The position numbers and the translations under genes were made by a program. Under the pieces are notes generated by a model that was given only the letters and a program-made list of their open reading frames with translations, did not search any database and was not told the origin of the DNA. Source: an uncultured Collinsella sp. (GTDB lineage: Bacteria > Actinomycetota > Coriobacteriia > Coriobacteriales > Coriobacteriaceae). Taken from it: DNA of 28,767 bases. The number at the start of each line of letters is the position of its first letter. Within the stretch, counting starts at the first letter, position 1. The DNA is taken from the NCBI GenBank assembly GCA_937995345.1, contig CALKKS010000031.1:1-28767 (forward strand), in the 5' to 3' direction. This document shows positions 21,304 through 28,767 of this stretch, piece by piece.

Positions 21304-23880
21304 GTGTCTGATCAACATCAAGAAAACGAAATAACGACGGCGCAAACCGTTCCCGCTGCACCGGTTGCGTCGGACCAGGTCGCGATGCCCGCGTCGGTGC
21401 AGGCCTCGGTTCCTGAGGCCCCCAAGGCCGCCCCGGCAGCCGCGCCCGCTGCGGTCGAGAGCGCCGCGCCCGCACCTTCCGCCGCTGCCGATGAGGCCGC
21501 GCCTGCAAAGCCTAAGCGTACGCGCCGTACATCCAAGCCCGCCGCTGACGGCGAGGAGGCTGCCAAGCCCAAACGCCGCACCACGCGCACGACGCGAACC
21601 AAGCACACCGTTGCCGATTCCTTCGCGCCGATTTCCGATGAGGTTGCACAGGCCCGCGCGCTGGCACAAATCAGCGAGGCTCAGGTTGTGCGCGCCCGTC
21701 GCCGTGCTGCCGAGCGCGAGGCCGCGGCACTGACCGAGCTTGCAGCGCCGGTCGTCTCCGAGGCGTCTGCGGCCACCGAGACCCCTGTCGCGGGGCAGCC
21801 GACCGAGAAGCCGGCTCCGCGCACGCGTCGTCGTGCGGCCAAGTCTCTGCAGGATGCTGAGCGGGCGGCTCAAGAGTCCGGTGAAGCTCCGGCTCGTTCT
21901 GCGGTAGGGGAGGATGCGCAGCCCTCTGAGTCTGTAACACCTGCCGAGGCCAACGAGGTTCCCGTTGTCGATCCTGCTCTTCGTCCGCACCGTCGCGGCC
22001 GCAAGCCCAAGGCCTTCGTCGAGGCCGAGAAAGCTGCCGCCGCCGCTGCAGCAGCCGCAGCTCAGGATGCCGCGATGACCGCCGCGCTCGCGCCCGTCGC
22101 TGACGCTCCTGCCCAGGGAGCCGCCACTGAGGCCGGCGCACCCGCCGAGGGCGAGCCCGCCGATGTTCGCCCCGGCCGCAGCCGTCGCACGGCCGCTAAG
22201 CGCTCGTCCAAGGCCAAGGGTTCGAAAAAGGACGTGTCCGAGGATGCCGCCAATGAGGTCGCCGAGGCAACCTCTGACGTCGTTCCCGAGACCGAGAGCG
22301 CCGATCAACCAGCAACCGAGAAACCCAAGCGCACGCGCAAAAAGTCCGCAAAGGCCAAGGCTGCCGAGCATCAGGTCGATGCCGATGCCGGTTCCGCCAT
22401 CGATGGCAAGTCTGACAGCGAGGCCTCGAACAACGCCGAGGTCGCCACGACCGCCGAGACCGACGAGAACGCCCGCCCCAACCGCCGTCAGCACAAGCGC
22501 AACGACGAGCGCAACGAGCGCAAAGACGAGCGCAACAACGACCGCCGCAACCGTCAGCGCGATCGCAAACAGCGCAACAAGGAGCGCAACGCCGCCCCGA
22601 CCGAGCCTACGCTTTCGCGCGAGGAGCTCGCGGCCATGAAGGTCGCCGAGCTGCGCGAAAAGGCCAAGGAGTTCGAGATCGAGACGACCGGCAAGAAGAA
22701 GGCCGAGCTCGTCGAGGAAATCTACACCACCGCCGCGAAGGCCGAGGGCTTCCGTGACATCAAGGGCATTCTGCAGATTCGCCCGGACAGCTCCGGCATC
22801 ATCCATGCCCACGGCTACATGAAGTCCGGCGACGACGCCTTTGTTCCCGCATACCTCATCCGCTCCGCGCGTCTGCGCACGGGCGATGTGATCGAGGGCT
22901 CGCTTCGTCCCTCGCGTGGCGGCGACAAGCGCGCCGGCCTCGCCAAGATCACGACCGTTAACGGCATGGATCCCGAGCAGGCCCGTAACCGCCCCAAGTT
23001 TGGCGATCTTACCCCGGTCTATCCCAACGAGCCGCTGCGTATGGAGCACGGTAAGGATTCCATCACCGGTCGCGCCATCGACATCGTGTCGCCGATCGGC
23101 AAGGGCCAGCGTGGCCTGATCGTGTCTCCGCCAAAAGCCGGCAAGACCACGATCCTCAAGAAGATCTGCCAGTCTATCTCGATCAACAATCCCGAGGTGC
23201 ACCTCATCTGCCTGCTCGTCGACGAGCGCCCCGAAGAGGTCACTGACATGCAGCGCTCCATCAAGGGCGAGGTCGTGGCCTCGACCTTCGATATGCCTGC
23301 CGACAACCATACTCGCGTGGCCGAGCTCGTGATCGAGCGTGCCAAACGCATCGTGGAGCTGGGTGGCGACGTCGTGGTGGTGCTCGACTCCATCACGCGC
23401 CTTGCTCGCGCCTACAACCTGGCCGCTCCCGCCTCGGGCCGTATCCTGTCGGGCGGCGTCGATTCGGCGGCTCTGTATCCGCCCAAGCGCTTCCTGGGTG
23501 CAGCCCGCAACATCGAGAACGGCGGCTCGCTCACCATCCTGGCTTCCGCCCTCATCGATACCGGCTCCAAGATGGACGAGGTCATCTTTGAGGAGTTCAA
23601 GGGTACTGGCAACATGGAGCTCAAGCTCGACCGCGACCTGGCCGACCGCCGTATCTTCCCGGCCATCGATCCCGTTGCCTCGGGCACGCGCAACGAGGAC
23701 CTGCTGGTCGACGAGCAGATGCGCCCGTTTGTCTTTGGCCTGCGCCGTATCCTCGCCGGCATGAACAATACCGAGCGCGCGGCCGCGTCGTTTATCAAGG
23801 GCCTCAAGGGCACCAATACCAACCAGGAGTTCCTGGTGCGTTCGGCAAAGAAGCACAGCGATTACGAGCAGACGTTCTAA
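21304..23880 (+). CDS. rho: transcription termination factor Rho with long N-terminal extension
   Basis: An 858-residue Rho, about twice the usual 420. Residues 1-435 are an Ala/Pro/Glu/Lys-rich low-complexity extension with basic patches (PKRTRRTSKP, RRTTRTTRTKH) and, just before the core, a dense Arg/Asn/Asp/Lys stretch (RRQHKRNDERNERKDERN and more). The core starts at about 436 with the Rho N-terminal helices (SREELAAMKVAELREKAKEF). It continues with the RNA-binding OLD-like region (DIKGILQIRPDSSGIIHAHGYM), Walker A PPKAGKTT with K614, DERPEEVTDM, the arginine/R-loop segment DSITRLARAYN, and GGSLTILASALIDTGSKMDEVI. GTG 21304 is the most upstream reasonable start. Long insertions in actinobacterial Rho are known to bind RNA and broaden its targets. 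Confidence 0.96.
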   Translation: MSDQHQENEITTAQTVPAAPVASDQVAMPASVQASVPEAPKAAPAAAPAAVESAAPAPSAAADEAAPAKPKRTRRTSKPAADGEEAAKPKRRTTRTTRTKHTVADSFAPISDEVAQARALAQISEAQVVRARRRAAEREAAALTELAAPVVSEASAATETPVAGQPTEKPAPRTRRRAAKSLQDAERAAQESGEAPARSAVGEDAQPSESVTPAEANEVPVVDPALRPHRRGRKPKAFVEAEKAAAAAAAAAAQDAAMTAALAPVADAPAQGAATEAGAPAEGEPADVRPGRSRRTAAKRSSKAKGSKKDVSEDAANEVAEATSDVVPETESADQPATEKPKRTRKKSAKAKAAEHQVDADAGSAIDGKSDSEASNNAEVATTAETDENARPNRRQHKRNDERNERKDERNNDRRNRQRDRKQRNKERNAAPTEPTLSREELAAMKVAELREKAKEFEIETTGKKKAELVEEIYTTAAKAEGFRDIKGILQIRPDSSGIIHAHGYMKSGDDAFVPAYLIRSARLRTGDVIEGSLRPSRGGDKRAGLAKITTVNGMDPEQARNRPKFGDLTPVYPNEPLRMEHGKDSITGRAIDIVSPIGKGQRGLIVSPPKAGKTTILKKICQSISINNPEVHLICLLVDERPEEVTDMQRSIKGEVVASTFDMPADNHTRVAELVIERAKRIVELGGDVVVVLDSITRLARAYNLAAPASGRILSGGVDSAALYPPKRFLGAARNIENGGSLTILASALIDTGSKMDEVIFEEFKGTGNMELKLDRDLADRRIFPAIDPVASGTRNEDLLVDEQMRPFVFGLRRILAGMNNTERAAASFIKGLKGTNTNQEFLVRSAKKHSDYEQTF

Positions 23881-23919
23881 GTCGCTCGCCGCACGCGACA
23901 ACAACCATAGACATGCCAG

Positions 23920-23949
23920 AAGGGCCGGGGTTTAGATCCTGGCCCTTTT
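23920..23949 (+). terminator. rho intrinsic terminator
   Basis: AAGGGCC pairs with GGCCCTT with extra imperfect pairs above it, then TTTTC. It lies 39 bp after the rho stop. Confidence 0.75.
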
Positions 23950-24027
23950 CGTATAGCCGCTCGCCAACGATTATTGACCTCACGACCGGCAAGCAGCGAT
24001 TTTCCCGTTTCAATCCCGCTTCGTCGC

Positions 24028-24056
24028 TTGCATTCCCCAAGGGGGTTTCGCATAAT
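24028..24056 (+). promoter_or_regulatory. promoter of the membrane protein/VanZ pair
   Basis: TTGCAT at 24028-24033 and CATAAT at 24051-24056 are spaced by exactly 17 bp. The spacer holds CCCCAAGGGGG. The 130-nt leader contains a foldable stretch (AGATGAA near 24085 with TTCATCT near 24130). Confidence 0.6.
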
Positions 24057-24193
24057 AGCTGTTAAGCTTCGCGACGGAAAACGCAGATGAAACGAACCAT
24101 ATACCGTTGCTTTGGGGCCCAGGCCCTGCTTCATCTTCTCTCGCGCAGCCAACTGAATGATGCGATTTTGGTGCTGGAAGATGGGGAGAGCTC

Positions 24194-25663
24194 ATGGCTT
24201 CTTCTGATGCAACACAACGAGCAGTCCTTGCTGGACTTTCCTGCGGAATCGGCCTTGCCGCTCCCGTGGTGATGTATGCTGCCACGCTGCCGTTTTCGTC
24301 GGTGAACGAGACGGTCGTCGCGGGCGCTGTTCCCTTTGCCGTGGGTGCGGTGGCGGGCGTGGGTATCTATGCCGCCTCGCTCGGCATTTCTGAATATCGC
24401 GCGCAGCATGCCGAGCGCCTGTTCCAGCCCGACGCCATGGGTGGCGCTGCGAACGTCAATCAGCATCAAAATGAGTTCCAGACCGCCTCGATACCCGCTC
24501 AACAGCAGTGGGCTGCCCCTCAGGGCGTTGCTACTGCGGCTCCTGCCGTTCAGGCAAACGCCGCGCAGCCCTCTTCGGTTTTCTCCGGCCTGACCGGTGC
24601 CTTCCAGCGCCGTCGTGCCGACGATGGCGTTCCCACCATCGCCCGCGCCGCAGACGCCATGAGCGAGGCCGATGCCTGGTCCATGATCGACAGCATGCTC
24701 GACGATGACTCGCCGGTCAGTTGCGATCCCACGCGCTCACGCGACGTCTACCAGGTCGCTATCGACGAACTCACCTACGGCGGGCAGACCGGCTCCTATA
24801 ACCGCGAAGACATCGCTGCCGCTGCGCGCGCCGTCTCGGGCTCTCATGCCGCCCCTGCGGGCAGCACGGCCGCCTTTGTGGCGCTCGTGGCTAACGCCGC
24901 CAACAACGCCGCCACGGCTCAATCCGTTACGTATGACACTGCCGTGCCCGTGACTCCGGCTGCCGCCACCGCCGTTGACCCCTACGCCGACGAGCCGCTG
25001 GCCGTCGACGAGGAGACTATTGCCGCCCGTCGTGCTGCCGAAAGCTCGCTGTGGGGTGCTCCTGCACAGCGGCAGGCGGCGGAGGCGGTGCCGTACAACG
25101 CGAACCTTGCCAACATGCCGATCATCAGTGACGCCCCTGCTGCGGCTATCGATCTCGATGACCTTGACGAGCCGGTCATCTCGAACGACATGCCGTATGT
25201 GGTCGCTGCCCCGGTCGATGTCCCGGCCTCCGCGCCCCAGTCCGTCACTGCCGACGAGCCTGTCGATGCAGCTTCCGAGGAAGACGTCCCCATGGCCGAT
25301 TATTCGGGCCACGAGGGCATGTGGGCAGCCGCTGCCGCAATTTTGGACGAGGTCGTCGAGCCTGCTCCCGTTGCCGCTCCGGTGTTTACGAGCGCTCCTC
25401 AGCCCGCTGCCCCCGCTTACGTTGGTCGTCACAGCGCCGTGTTCCCCGAGGACACCGCCCGCATCTCTCGCGAGGGTATCGAACGTGCCGAGGCCATCGC
25501 TGCCGGCGTTATGGAGAACCGTCGTCACGAGCGCGTCAATCAGATTCTCGAGGAGGAGATCGACCGCCTGCAGTCTGCAGCGGTGAGGCGCACGGGCCGT
25601 GCCTATCTGAGCGTTATCGAGGGTGGCACCGCCAGCTTTGAGCCGCTCTGTGCGGAGGCATAA
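24194..25663 (+). CDS. membrane protein with long disordered cytoplasmic tail, unknown function
   Basis: A 489-residue protein of no recognised family. Two hydrophobic helices lie at about residues 11-32 and 40-64. An Ala/Pro/Gln-rich tail with almost no predicted fold follows to about 400. It is interrupted by short conserved-looking acidic segments (SEADAWSMIDSMLDDDSP; RDVYQVAIDELTYGGQTGSYNREDIAAAARA; DLDDLDEPVISNDMPYV). The C terminus (about 425-489) is a charged helix and a compact end (ERVNQILEEEIDRLQSAAVRRTGRAYLSVIEGG). GGGGAG lies before ATG 24194. It is eight bases from the VanZ-like gene, so the two are probably co-transcribed. The tail could be a scaffold; that is speculation. Confidence 0.8.
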   Translation: MASSDATQRAVLAGLSCGIGLAAPVVMYAATLPFSSVNETVVAGAVPFAVGAVAGVGIYAASLGISEYRAQHAERLFQPDAMGGAANVNQHQNEFQTASIPAQQQWAAPQGVATAAPAVQANAAQPSSVFSGLTGAFQRRRADDGVPTIARAADAMSEADAWSMIDSMLDDDSPVSCDPTRSRDVYQVAIDELTYGGQTGSYNREDIAAAARAVSGSHAAPAGSTAAFVALVANAANNAATAQSVTYDTAVPVTPAAATAVDPYADEPLAVDEETIAARRAAESSLWGAPAQRQAAEAVPYNANLANMPIISDAPAAAIDLDDLDEPVISNDMPYVVAAPVDVPASAPQSVTADEPVDAASEEDVPMADYSGHEGMWAAAAAILDEVVEPAPVAAPVFTSAPQPAAPAYVGRHSAVFPEDTARISREGIERAEAIAAGVMENRRHERVNQILEEEIDRLQSAAVRRTGRAYLSVIEGGTASFEPLCAEA

Positions 25664-25670
25664 CTTCTGC

Positions 25671-26120
25671 ATGCTTAAACTCGATCGAAAATGGGCGGTC
25701 GCGACCTGCCTGATGGTGCTGCTCATCTGGGGCAATTCGATGGTTCCCGGCACGGGGTCCGGTTCATTGAGCCTGTCGATTATGGAGGCCGTTCGCGGCT
25801 TTCTGCACGGCATGGGGCTTCCGTATGAGTGGGTGACCAACTTCGTCGTTCGAAAATGCGCGCATTTTACCGAGTACATGGTGCTTGGCATTCTGGCGAC
25901 GCACGCTTTCGATATCGAGGGCAGTCGCACCTTTGACGTGCTGCTTCCCACGGCGGTTTTCCTACTGCTGATTCCCTCGATTGACGAGACGATTCAGCTC
26001 TTTGTGCCCGGTCGCGCCGGCATGATCACCGACGTGATGATCGACTGCTGCGGAGCGATGACGGGCGTTGTGCTTCGATATCTTCTACGATCGCTCATAT
26101 GTGCCAAAAAGGCCGCCTAG
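25671..26120 (+). CDS. VanZ-like membrane protein
   Basis: A 149-residue protein with four hydrophobic segments and the VanZ-like pattern: an N-terminal helix (VATCLMVLLIWGNSMVPG), the conserved KCAHFTEYMVLGILA, SIDETIQLFVPGRAGMITDVMIDCCGAMTG, and a final helix. VanZ itself lowers teicoplanin sensitivity; most family members have no known function. ATG 25671 lies 12 bp after GGAGG, which overlaps the end of the upstream gene. An earlier in-frame start at 25623 would overlap that gene. The stop TAG is inside the terminator shared with the opposite-strand kinase gene. Confidence 0.87.
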   Translation: MLKLDRKWAVATCLMVLLIWGNSMVPGTGSGSLSLSIMEAVRGFLHGMGLPYEWVTNFVVRKCAHFTEYMVLGILATHAFDIEGSRTFDVLLPTAVFLLLIPSIDETIQLFVPGRAGMITDVMIDCCGAMTGVVLRYLLRSLICAKKAA

Positions 26121-26149
26121 GACACATTGCTTGGTCCTAGGCGGCCTTT
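26108..26149. terminator. shared bidirectional terminator of the VanZ-like and ROK genes
   Basis: The perfect 16-bp stem AAAGGCCGCCTAGGAC / GTCCTAGGCGGCCTTT closes a 10-nt loop, with A- and T-runs on the two outer sides. The stop codons of both convergent genes lie in the CTAG of its left arm. Confidence 0.9.
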
Positions 26150-27127
26150 CTTTGTTTGGGGGCATATACGGGGCGTAGCGGCGTTATCCCGTAGGATGGG
26201 ATTGCTGGACGTTGCGGCGTCCCTTTGGCGCGCCTGCTGCTGAAGCGCGGCGGCACCCAGGGCCAGGCAGCCCATGATGCCCTGCTTGCCCTCGAGACTA
26301 TTGTTGACAATGTAGGTGTCGATATCGTTGACCTCGGGAGTGACGATGTAGCCGTTGAGCATCTCGGCGCACTTTTTGCGGGCGAGCGGCACGATAGGGG
26401 TGTGATCGGCAACGCCACCACCGATGATGATCTTCTGCGGGGCATAGCACAGCGTGTAGGTCATGAGCGCCTGCGCCAGATAGCCGGCAAGCAGGTCCAT
26501 GGCCTCCGGGTCGTCGGCCATCTCGCCGGCGGACTTACCGCCCCAGCGCTTTTTGACGCCTGGGCCGGCGATGAGGCCCTCGAGGCAGTTGTCATGGAAG
26601 GGACAGCCGCTGTGCTCGCCGATGGTGTCGCGCGGGTCACGTGTGACCAGGATGTGCCCGGCCTCGGGGTGCATCATGCCATGAACGAGCTGGCCACCCG
26701 AGAGGACGCCGGCGCCCACGCCGGTGCCGATGGTCAGGTAGACCACGTCGGTAAGGCCTTGTGCGCAGCCAAAGGTGACCTCGCCCAGGCAGGCGACGTT
26801 GACGTCGGTATCGTAGCCGCAGGGAATGTCGAGCTCGTTTTGGATGGTGCCCAGCAGGTCAAAGTAGCGCCACGCAGTCTTGGGCGTCTCCAAGATCTTG
26901 CCGTACTGGGGCGAGGCGGGGTTGACCGCGGTGGGGCCAAAGGCGCCGATGCCCAGAGCGGCGATGCCTTTGTCTGCAAACCATGCGTTGACGGCCTCAA
27001 CGGTCTCCTGTGGGGTTGTGGTCGCGATCTGCTCGCGTTCGAGGACCGTGCCGTCCGCATAGCCCGTGGCGCACACCATCTTGGTGCCGCCGGCCTCGAG
27101 CGCTCCGATAAGCTGTTGCTCTGCCAT
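26117..27127 (-). CDS. ROK-family fructokinase-like sugar kinase
   Basis: A 336-residue ROK kinase. The N-terminal phosphate motif is GALEAGGTKMVCA, a variant typical of fructokinases of the ScrK/GmuE type. YLTIGTGVGAGVLSGGQLVHGMMHPEAGHI carries the sugar-binding Glu/His, followed by the zinc motif C175-P-F-H178-D-N-C181-L-E, and IIIGGGVAD. Phosphorylation of fructose or a related hexose is likely. The usual protein would end near residue 300; the last 30 residues are poor in pattern, and the final 11 (KKGRLGPSNVS) are encoded by the shared terminator. GAGGGG precedes ATG 27127. A palindromic operator overlaps its promoter. Confidence 0.9.
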   Translation of the reverse strand: MAEQQLIGALEAGGTKMVCATGYADGTVLEREQIATTTPQETVEAVNAWFADKGIAALGIGAFGPTAVNPASPQYGKILETPKTAWRYFDLLGTIQNELDIPCGYDTDVNVACLGEVTFGCAQGLTDVVYLTIGTGVGAGVLSGGQLVHGMMHPEAGHILVTRDPRDTIGEHSGCPFHDNCLEGLIAGPGVKKRWGGKSAGEMADDPEAMDLLAGYLAQALMTYTLCYAPQKIIIGGGVADHTPIVPLARKKCAEMLNGYIVTPEVNDIDTYIVNNSLEGKQGIMGCLALGAAALQQQARQRDAATSSNPILRDNAATPRICPQTKKGRLGPSNVS

Positions 27128-27165
27128 AGTGATCCCCTCTCCAGGATAAGTTGCTCAGTGTCTAA

Positions 27166-27204
27166 AGTATAGCGCTATAAAATAATTAAGAAAGCGCTAT
27201 AAAA
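27166..27204 (-). promoter_or_regulatory. operator/promoter of the ROK kinase gene
   Basis: A perfect palindrome TATAGCGCTATA at 27168-27179 overlaps the minus-strand -10 TATACT. The motif AGCGCTATAAAA occurs at 27171 and again at 27193, 22 bp apart (about two helical turns). The GCGC-centred palindrome resembles LacI-type sugar repressor sites. The regulator is not in the window. Confidence 0.55.
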
Positions 27205-27240
27205 AGAAACTTTGCAGCCCAACGAACGCGAAGTTTCTTT
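27203..27240 (-). terminator. intrinsic terminator of the aminotransferase gene
   Basis: AAAGAAACTTTGC pairs with GCGAAGTTTCTTT (one G-U) around AGCCCAACGAAC. On the minus strand it continues with TTTTT. It lies 26 bp past the aminotransferase stop and directly abuts the kinase operator. Confidence 0.85.
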
Positions 27241-27265
27241 GTTTGCCTTAACTGCCGGGTCGTTC

Positions 27266-28447
27266 TTACCCGCGCGGCTTGATTTTATCACGCAGGGACT
27301 TGAGGTTCTCGAGCGCTGCGTTGAGCGTTTCGTCTCGCTTGGCAAAGTGGAAGCGGATCAGATGGTTGACGGGCTCGCGGAAGAAGCTCGATCCCGGCAC
27401 GGCGCCCACGCCCACCTTAGACGCGAGGTCCTCGCAGAATTCGAGGTCGCTGTTATAGCCAAACTCAGAGATATCCATCATGACGTAGTAGGCGCCCTGC
27501 GGCACGTTGTGCTCAAGACCGATGCTATCGAGGCCCTGGCAGAACAGGTCGCGCTTGGCGGTGTAGAGGTCGAGGACCTCATCATAATAGCTATCGTCGA
27601 AATTGAGGGCGGTGACGACGGCCTCCTGCAGGGGAGCGGCGGCGCCCACCGTGAGGAAGTCGTGGACCTTCTTGATGCGCTCGGTAATCTCGGCCGGGGC
27701 GATGGTGTAGCCCAGGCGCCAACCGGTGATGGAGTAGGTCTTGGACAGTGAGCTGCAGCTGATGGTGCGCTCGAACATGCCGGGCAGCGTGGCCATATAG
27801 ACATGCTCGTGGGGCGCATAGACGATGTGCTCGTAGACCTCGTCGGTGATGCAGTAGGCGTCGTACTTTTTGCAGAGGTCGGCGATAAAGGTGAGCTCTT
27901 CGCGCGTAAAGACCTTGCCGCAGGGGTTGGACGGGTTGCACAGGACGATGGCCTTGGGGTCGTTGTCGCGGAAGGCCGCCTCGAGGACCTCGCGATCGAA
28001 GTCGAACGTGGGCGGGTTGAGCGGCACATAGATGGGCTCAGCGCCCGAGAGAATCGTGTCGGCGCCGTAGTTCTCGTAGAACGGCGAGAAGATGACGACC
28101 TTGTCGCCGGGGTTCGTGACCGTCATCATGGCGGCCATCATGGCCTCGGTGGAGCCACAGGTGACCACGATGTTCTCGTTGGGGTTGATCGACATACCCA
28201 TAAAGTGCTCCTGCTTGGCCGCGAGCGCCTCACGCATGGCCTGGGAGCCCCAAGTGATGGAGTACTGGTGATAGAGCGGCTTGGGGTCGGTCGCGATGGT
28301 GCTGAGGCTATCGAGCAGCTGCGCCGGGGGATCAAAGTCGGGGAAGCCCTGCGACAGGTTGACGGCGCCATACTTATTGGAGATGCGCGTCATGCGGCGG
28401 ATGACCGAATCGGTAAACGTTGCCGTGCGATTGGAGAGTTCTTTCAT
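27266..28447 (-). CDS. class I/II PLP-dependent aminotransferase
   Basis: A 393-residue fold-type I aminotransferase of the aspartate/kynurenine/methionine aminotransferase group. Seen: NLSQGFPDFDPP at the N terminus, VTCGSTEAMMAAM, CNPSNPCGKVF, CITDEVYEH with the PLP-ring Asp/Tyr, the Schiff-base lysine K236 in SLSKTYSITGWRLGY, and RFHFAKRDET with the carboxylate-binding Arg. The amino acid specificity cannot be read from the sequence. ATG 28447 is preceded by AAAGGA; six extra in-frame residues upstream are not needed. It is transcribed alone, toward the terminator at 27203. Confidence 0.93.
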   Translation of the reverse strand: MKELSNRTATFTDSVIRRMTRISNKYGAVNLSQGFPDFDPPAQLLDSLSTIATDPKPLYHQYSITWGSQAMREALAAKQEHFMGMSINPNENIVVTCGSTEAMMAAMMTVTNPGDKVVIFSPFYENYGADTILSGAEPIYVPLNPPTFDFDREVLEAAFRDNDPKAIVLCNPSNPCGKVFTREELTFIADLCKKYDAYCITDEVYEHIVYAPHEHVYMATLPGMFERTISCSSLSKTYSITGWRLGYTIAPAEITERIKKVHDFLTVGAAAPLQEAVVTALNFDDSYYDEVLDLYTAKRDLFCQGLDSIGLEHNVPQGAYYVMMDISEFGYNSDLEFCEDLASKVGVGAVPGSSFFREPVNHLIRFHFAKRDETLNAALENLKSLRDKIKPRG

Positions 28448-28557
28448 GCTTGTCCTTTCGAGCATTTGCAGTGGGGCAAGTTTACTCCTATGAAACCGGT
28501 GGGAATTGCTCGAAACGCGCTCGAAAAACTCTTTTCAAAAATCTTGAAAATTGGGGC

Positions 28558-28586
28558 TTGCATCGCGTGGCGTTCCTTGCAATAAT
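28558..28586 (+). promoter_or_regulatory. promoter of the tRNA-His/tRNA-Lys unit
   Basis: TTGCAT at 28558-28563 and AATAAT at 28581-28586 are spaced by 17 bp, 26 bp before tRNA-His. Confidence 0.65.
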
Positions 28587-28612
28587 AGTCGAGCGCGAAG
28601 CGCACAGGACAC

Positions 28613-28690
28613 GGTGGGTGTAGCTCAGTTGGCTAGAGCGACGGGTTGTGGTCCCGTAGGTCGAGGGTTCGAGTCCCTTTACCCACCCCA
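28613..28690 (+). tRNA. tRNA-His (anticodon GTG)
   Basis: A full cloverleaf. The acceptor GTGGGTG pairs with TACCCAC; the extra G-1 at 28613 faces C73, which is diagnostic for tRNA-His. The anticodon stem ACGGG/CCCGT has loop TTGTGGT (anticodon GTG). The T arm is GAGGG-TTCGAGT-CCCTT. CCA is encoded. Confidence 0.97.
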
Positions 28691-28712
28691 GTTCTTGCTT
28701 CGTGTTGATATC

Positions 28713-28767
28713 GGGTCGTTAGCTCAGTTGGTAGAGCAGGGGACTCTTAATCCCAAGGTCCAGGGTT
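28713..28767 (+). tRNA. tRNA-Lys (anticodon CTT), truncated by the window
   Basis: 55 nt are present: acceptor 5' strand GGGTCGT, D arm GCTC/GAGC, anticodon loop CTCTTAA giving CTT, and the beginning of the T arm. The outermost anticodon-stem pair (27-43) appears to be G-A, a mismatch. It is 22 bp after tRNA-His, so the two are co-transcribed. Confidence 0.9.

Noticed and set aside
21196..23904. A 902-codon open frame on the strand opposite rho
   Set aside because: It mirrors rho almost exactly and its product is Gly/Leu/Arg low complexity with no domain. Strong GC codon bias creates such antisense frames; the same applies to the frames opposite pckA, argS and degV.
24087..24272. A small 61-codon gene before the membrane protein
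   Set aside because: No ribosome binding site, overlap with the start of the well-supported gene at 24194, and no recognisable pattern.
1..28767. CRISPR arrays, prophage, toxin-antitoxin pairs or defence genes
   Set aside because: No regularly spaced direct repeats, phage structural or integrase genes, or paired small toxin/antitoxin frames were seen; the repeats present are dispersed hairpins.

Overview
The window looks like chromosomal DNA of a high-GC actinobacterium of the Coriobacteriia, most likely Collinsella or a close relative. This is inferred from gene content and style (strong AAAGGAGG-type ribosome binding sites, CarD, a Rho with a very long basic N-terminal extension, ATP-dependent PEP carboxykinase, CCA-encoding tRNA genes). 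No database comparison was possible. There is no phage, CRISPR array, rRNA operon or long horizontally acquired island; almost all of the window is core metabolism and information processing.

Layout. 1-600: an intergenic mosaic with a 232-bp element bounded by 36-nt inverted repeats plus two kinds of short stem-loop repeat. 611-5222 (+): pckA, a stand-alone B3/B4 tRNA-editing-like protein, a MarR regulator, a DegV fatty-acid-binding protein and a short MGMT-like alkyltransferase. 5551-7978 (-): trpS and a WecA/TagO-type glycosyl-1-phosphate transferase, followed by a minus-strand structured RNA candidate that may be 6S RNA. 8516-13034 (+): a PflX-like radical SAM protein, tRNA-Ala(CGC), a tail-anchored coiled-coil protein, pncB and proB. 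13244-14662 (-): a prolyl-iminopeptidase-like hydrolase, then proA and an HD-domain protein (+). 16966-18566 (-): a REP-associated-type tyrosine transposase (RAYT) and CarD. 18909-26120 (+): argS, rho, a large membrane protein with a disordered tail and a VanZ-like protein. 26117-28447 (-): a ROK fructokinase and a PLP aminotransferase. The window ends in tRNA-His(GTG) and a truncated tRNA-Lys(CTT).

The most unusual feature is in the gaps between genes. At least twelve intergenic sites carry short stem-loops that fall into six families (called A to F here). The stems are unrelated in sequence between families, but the loops nearly all contain the same directional core, (G)GGAC followed by RG or GTTC. 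They sit almost always directly 3' of a coding sequence, sometimes supplying the stop codon, and many have the shape of intrinsic terminators. The only transposase in the window is a RAYT, the enzyme class that spreads REP palindromes, and it lies between two inverted copies of family B. I read this as a REP/RAYT system in which the loop core, not the stem, is the conserved mark.

Other points of interest are a second foldback element before rho, a nested 98-nt RNA structure between proB and the peptidase, a leader with competing hairpins before the B3/B4 gene, a 435-residue low-complexity extension on Rho, and convergent genes whose stop codons overlap inside one shared terminator.
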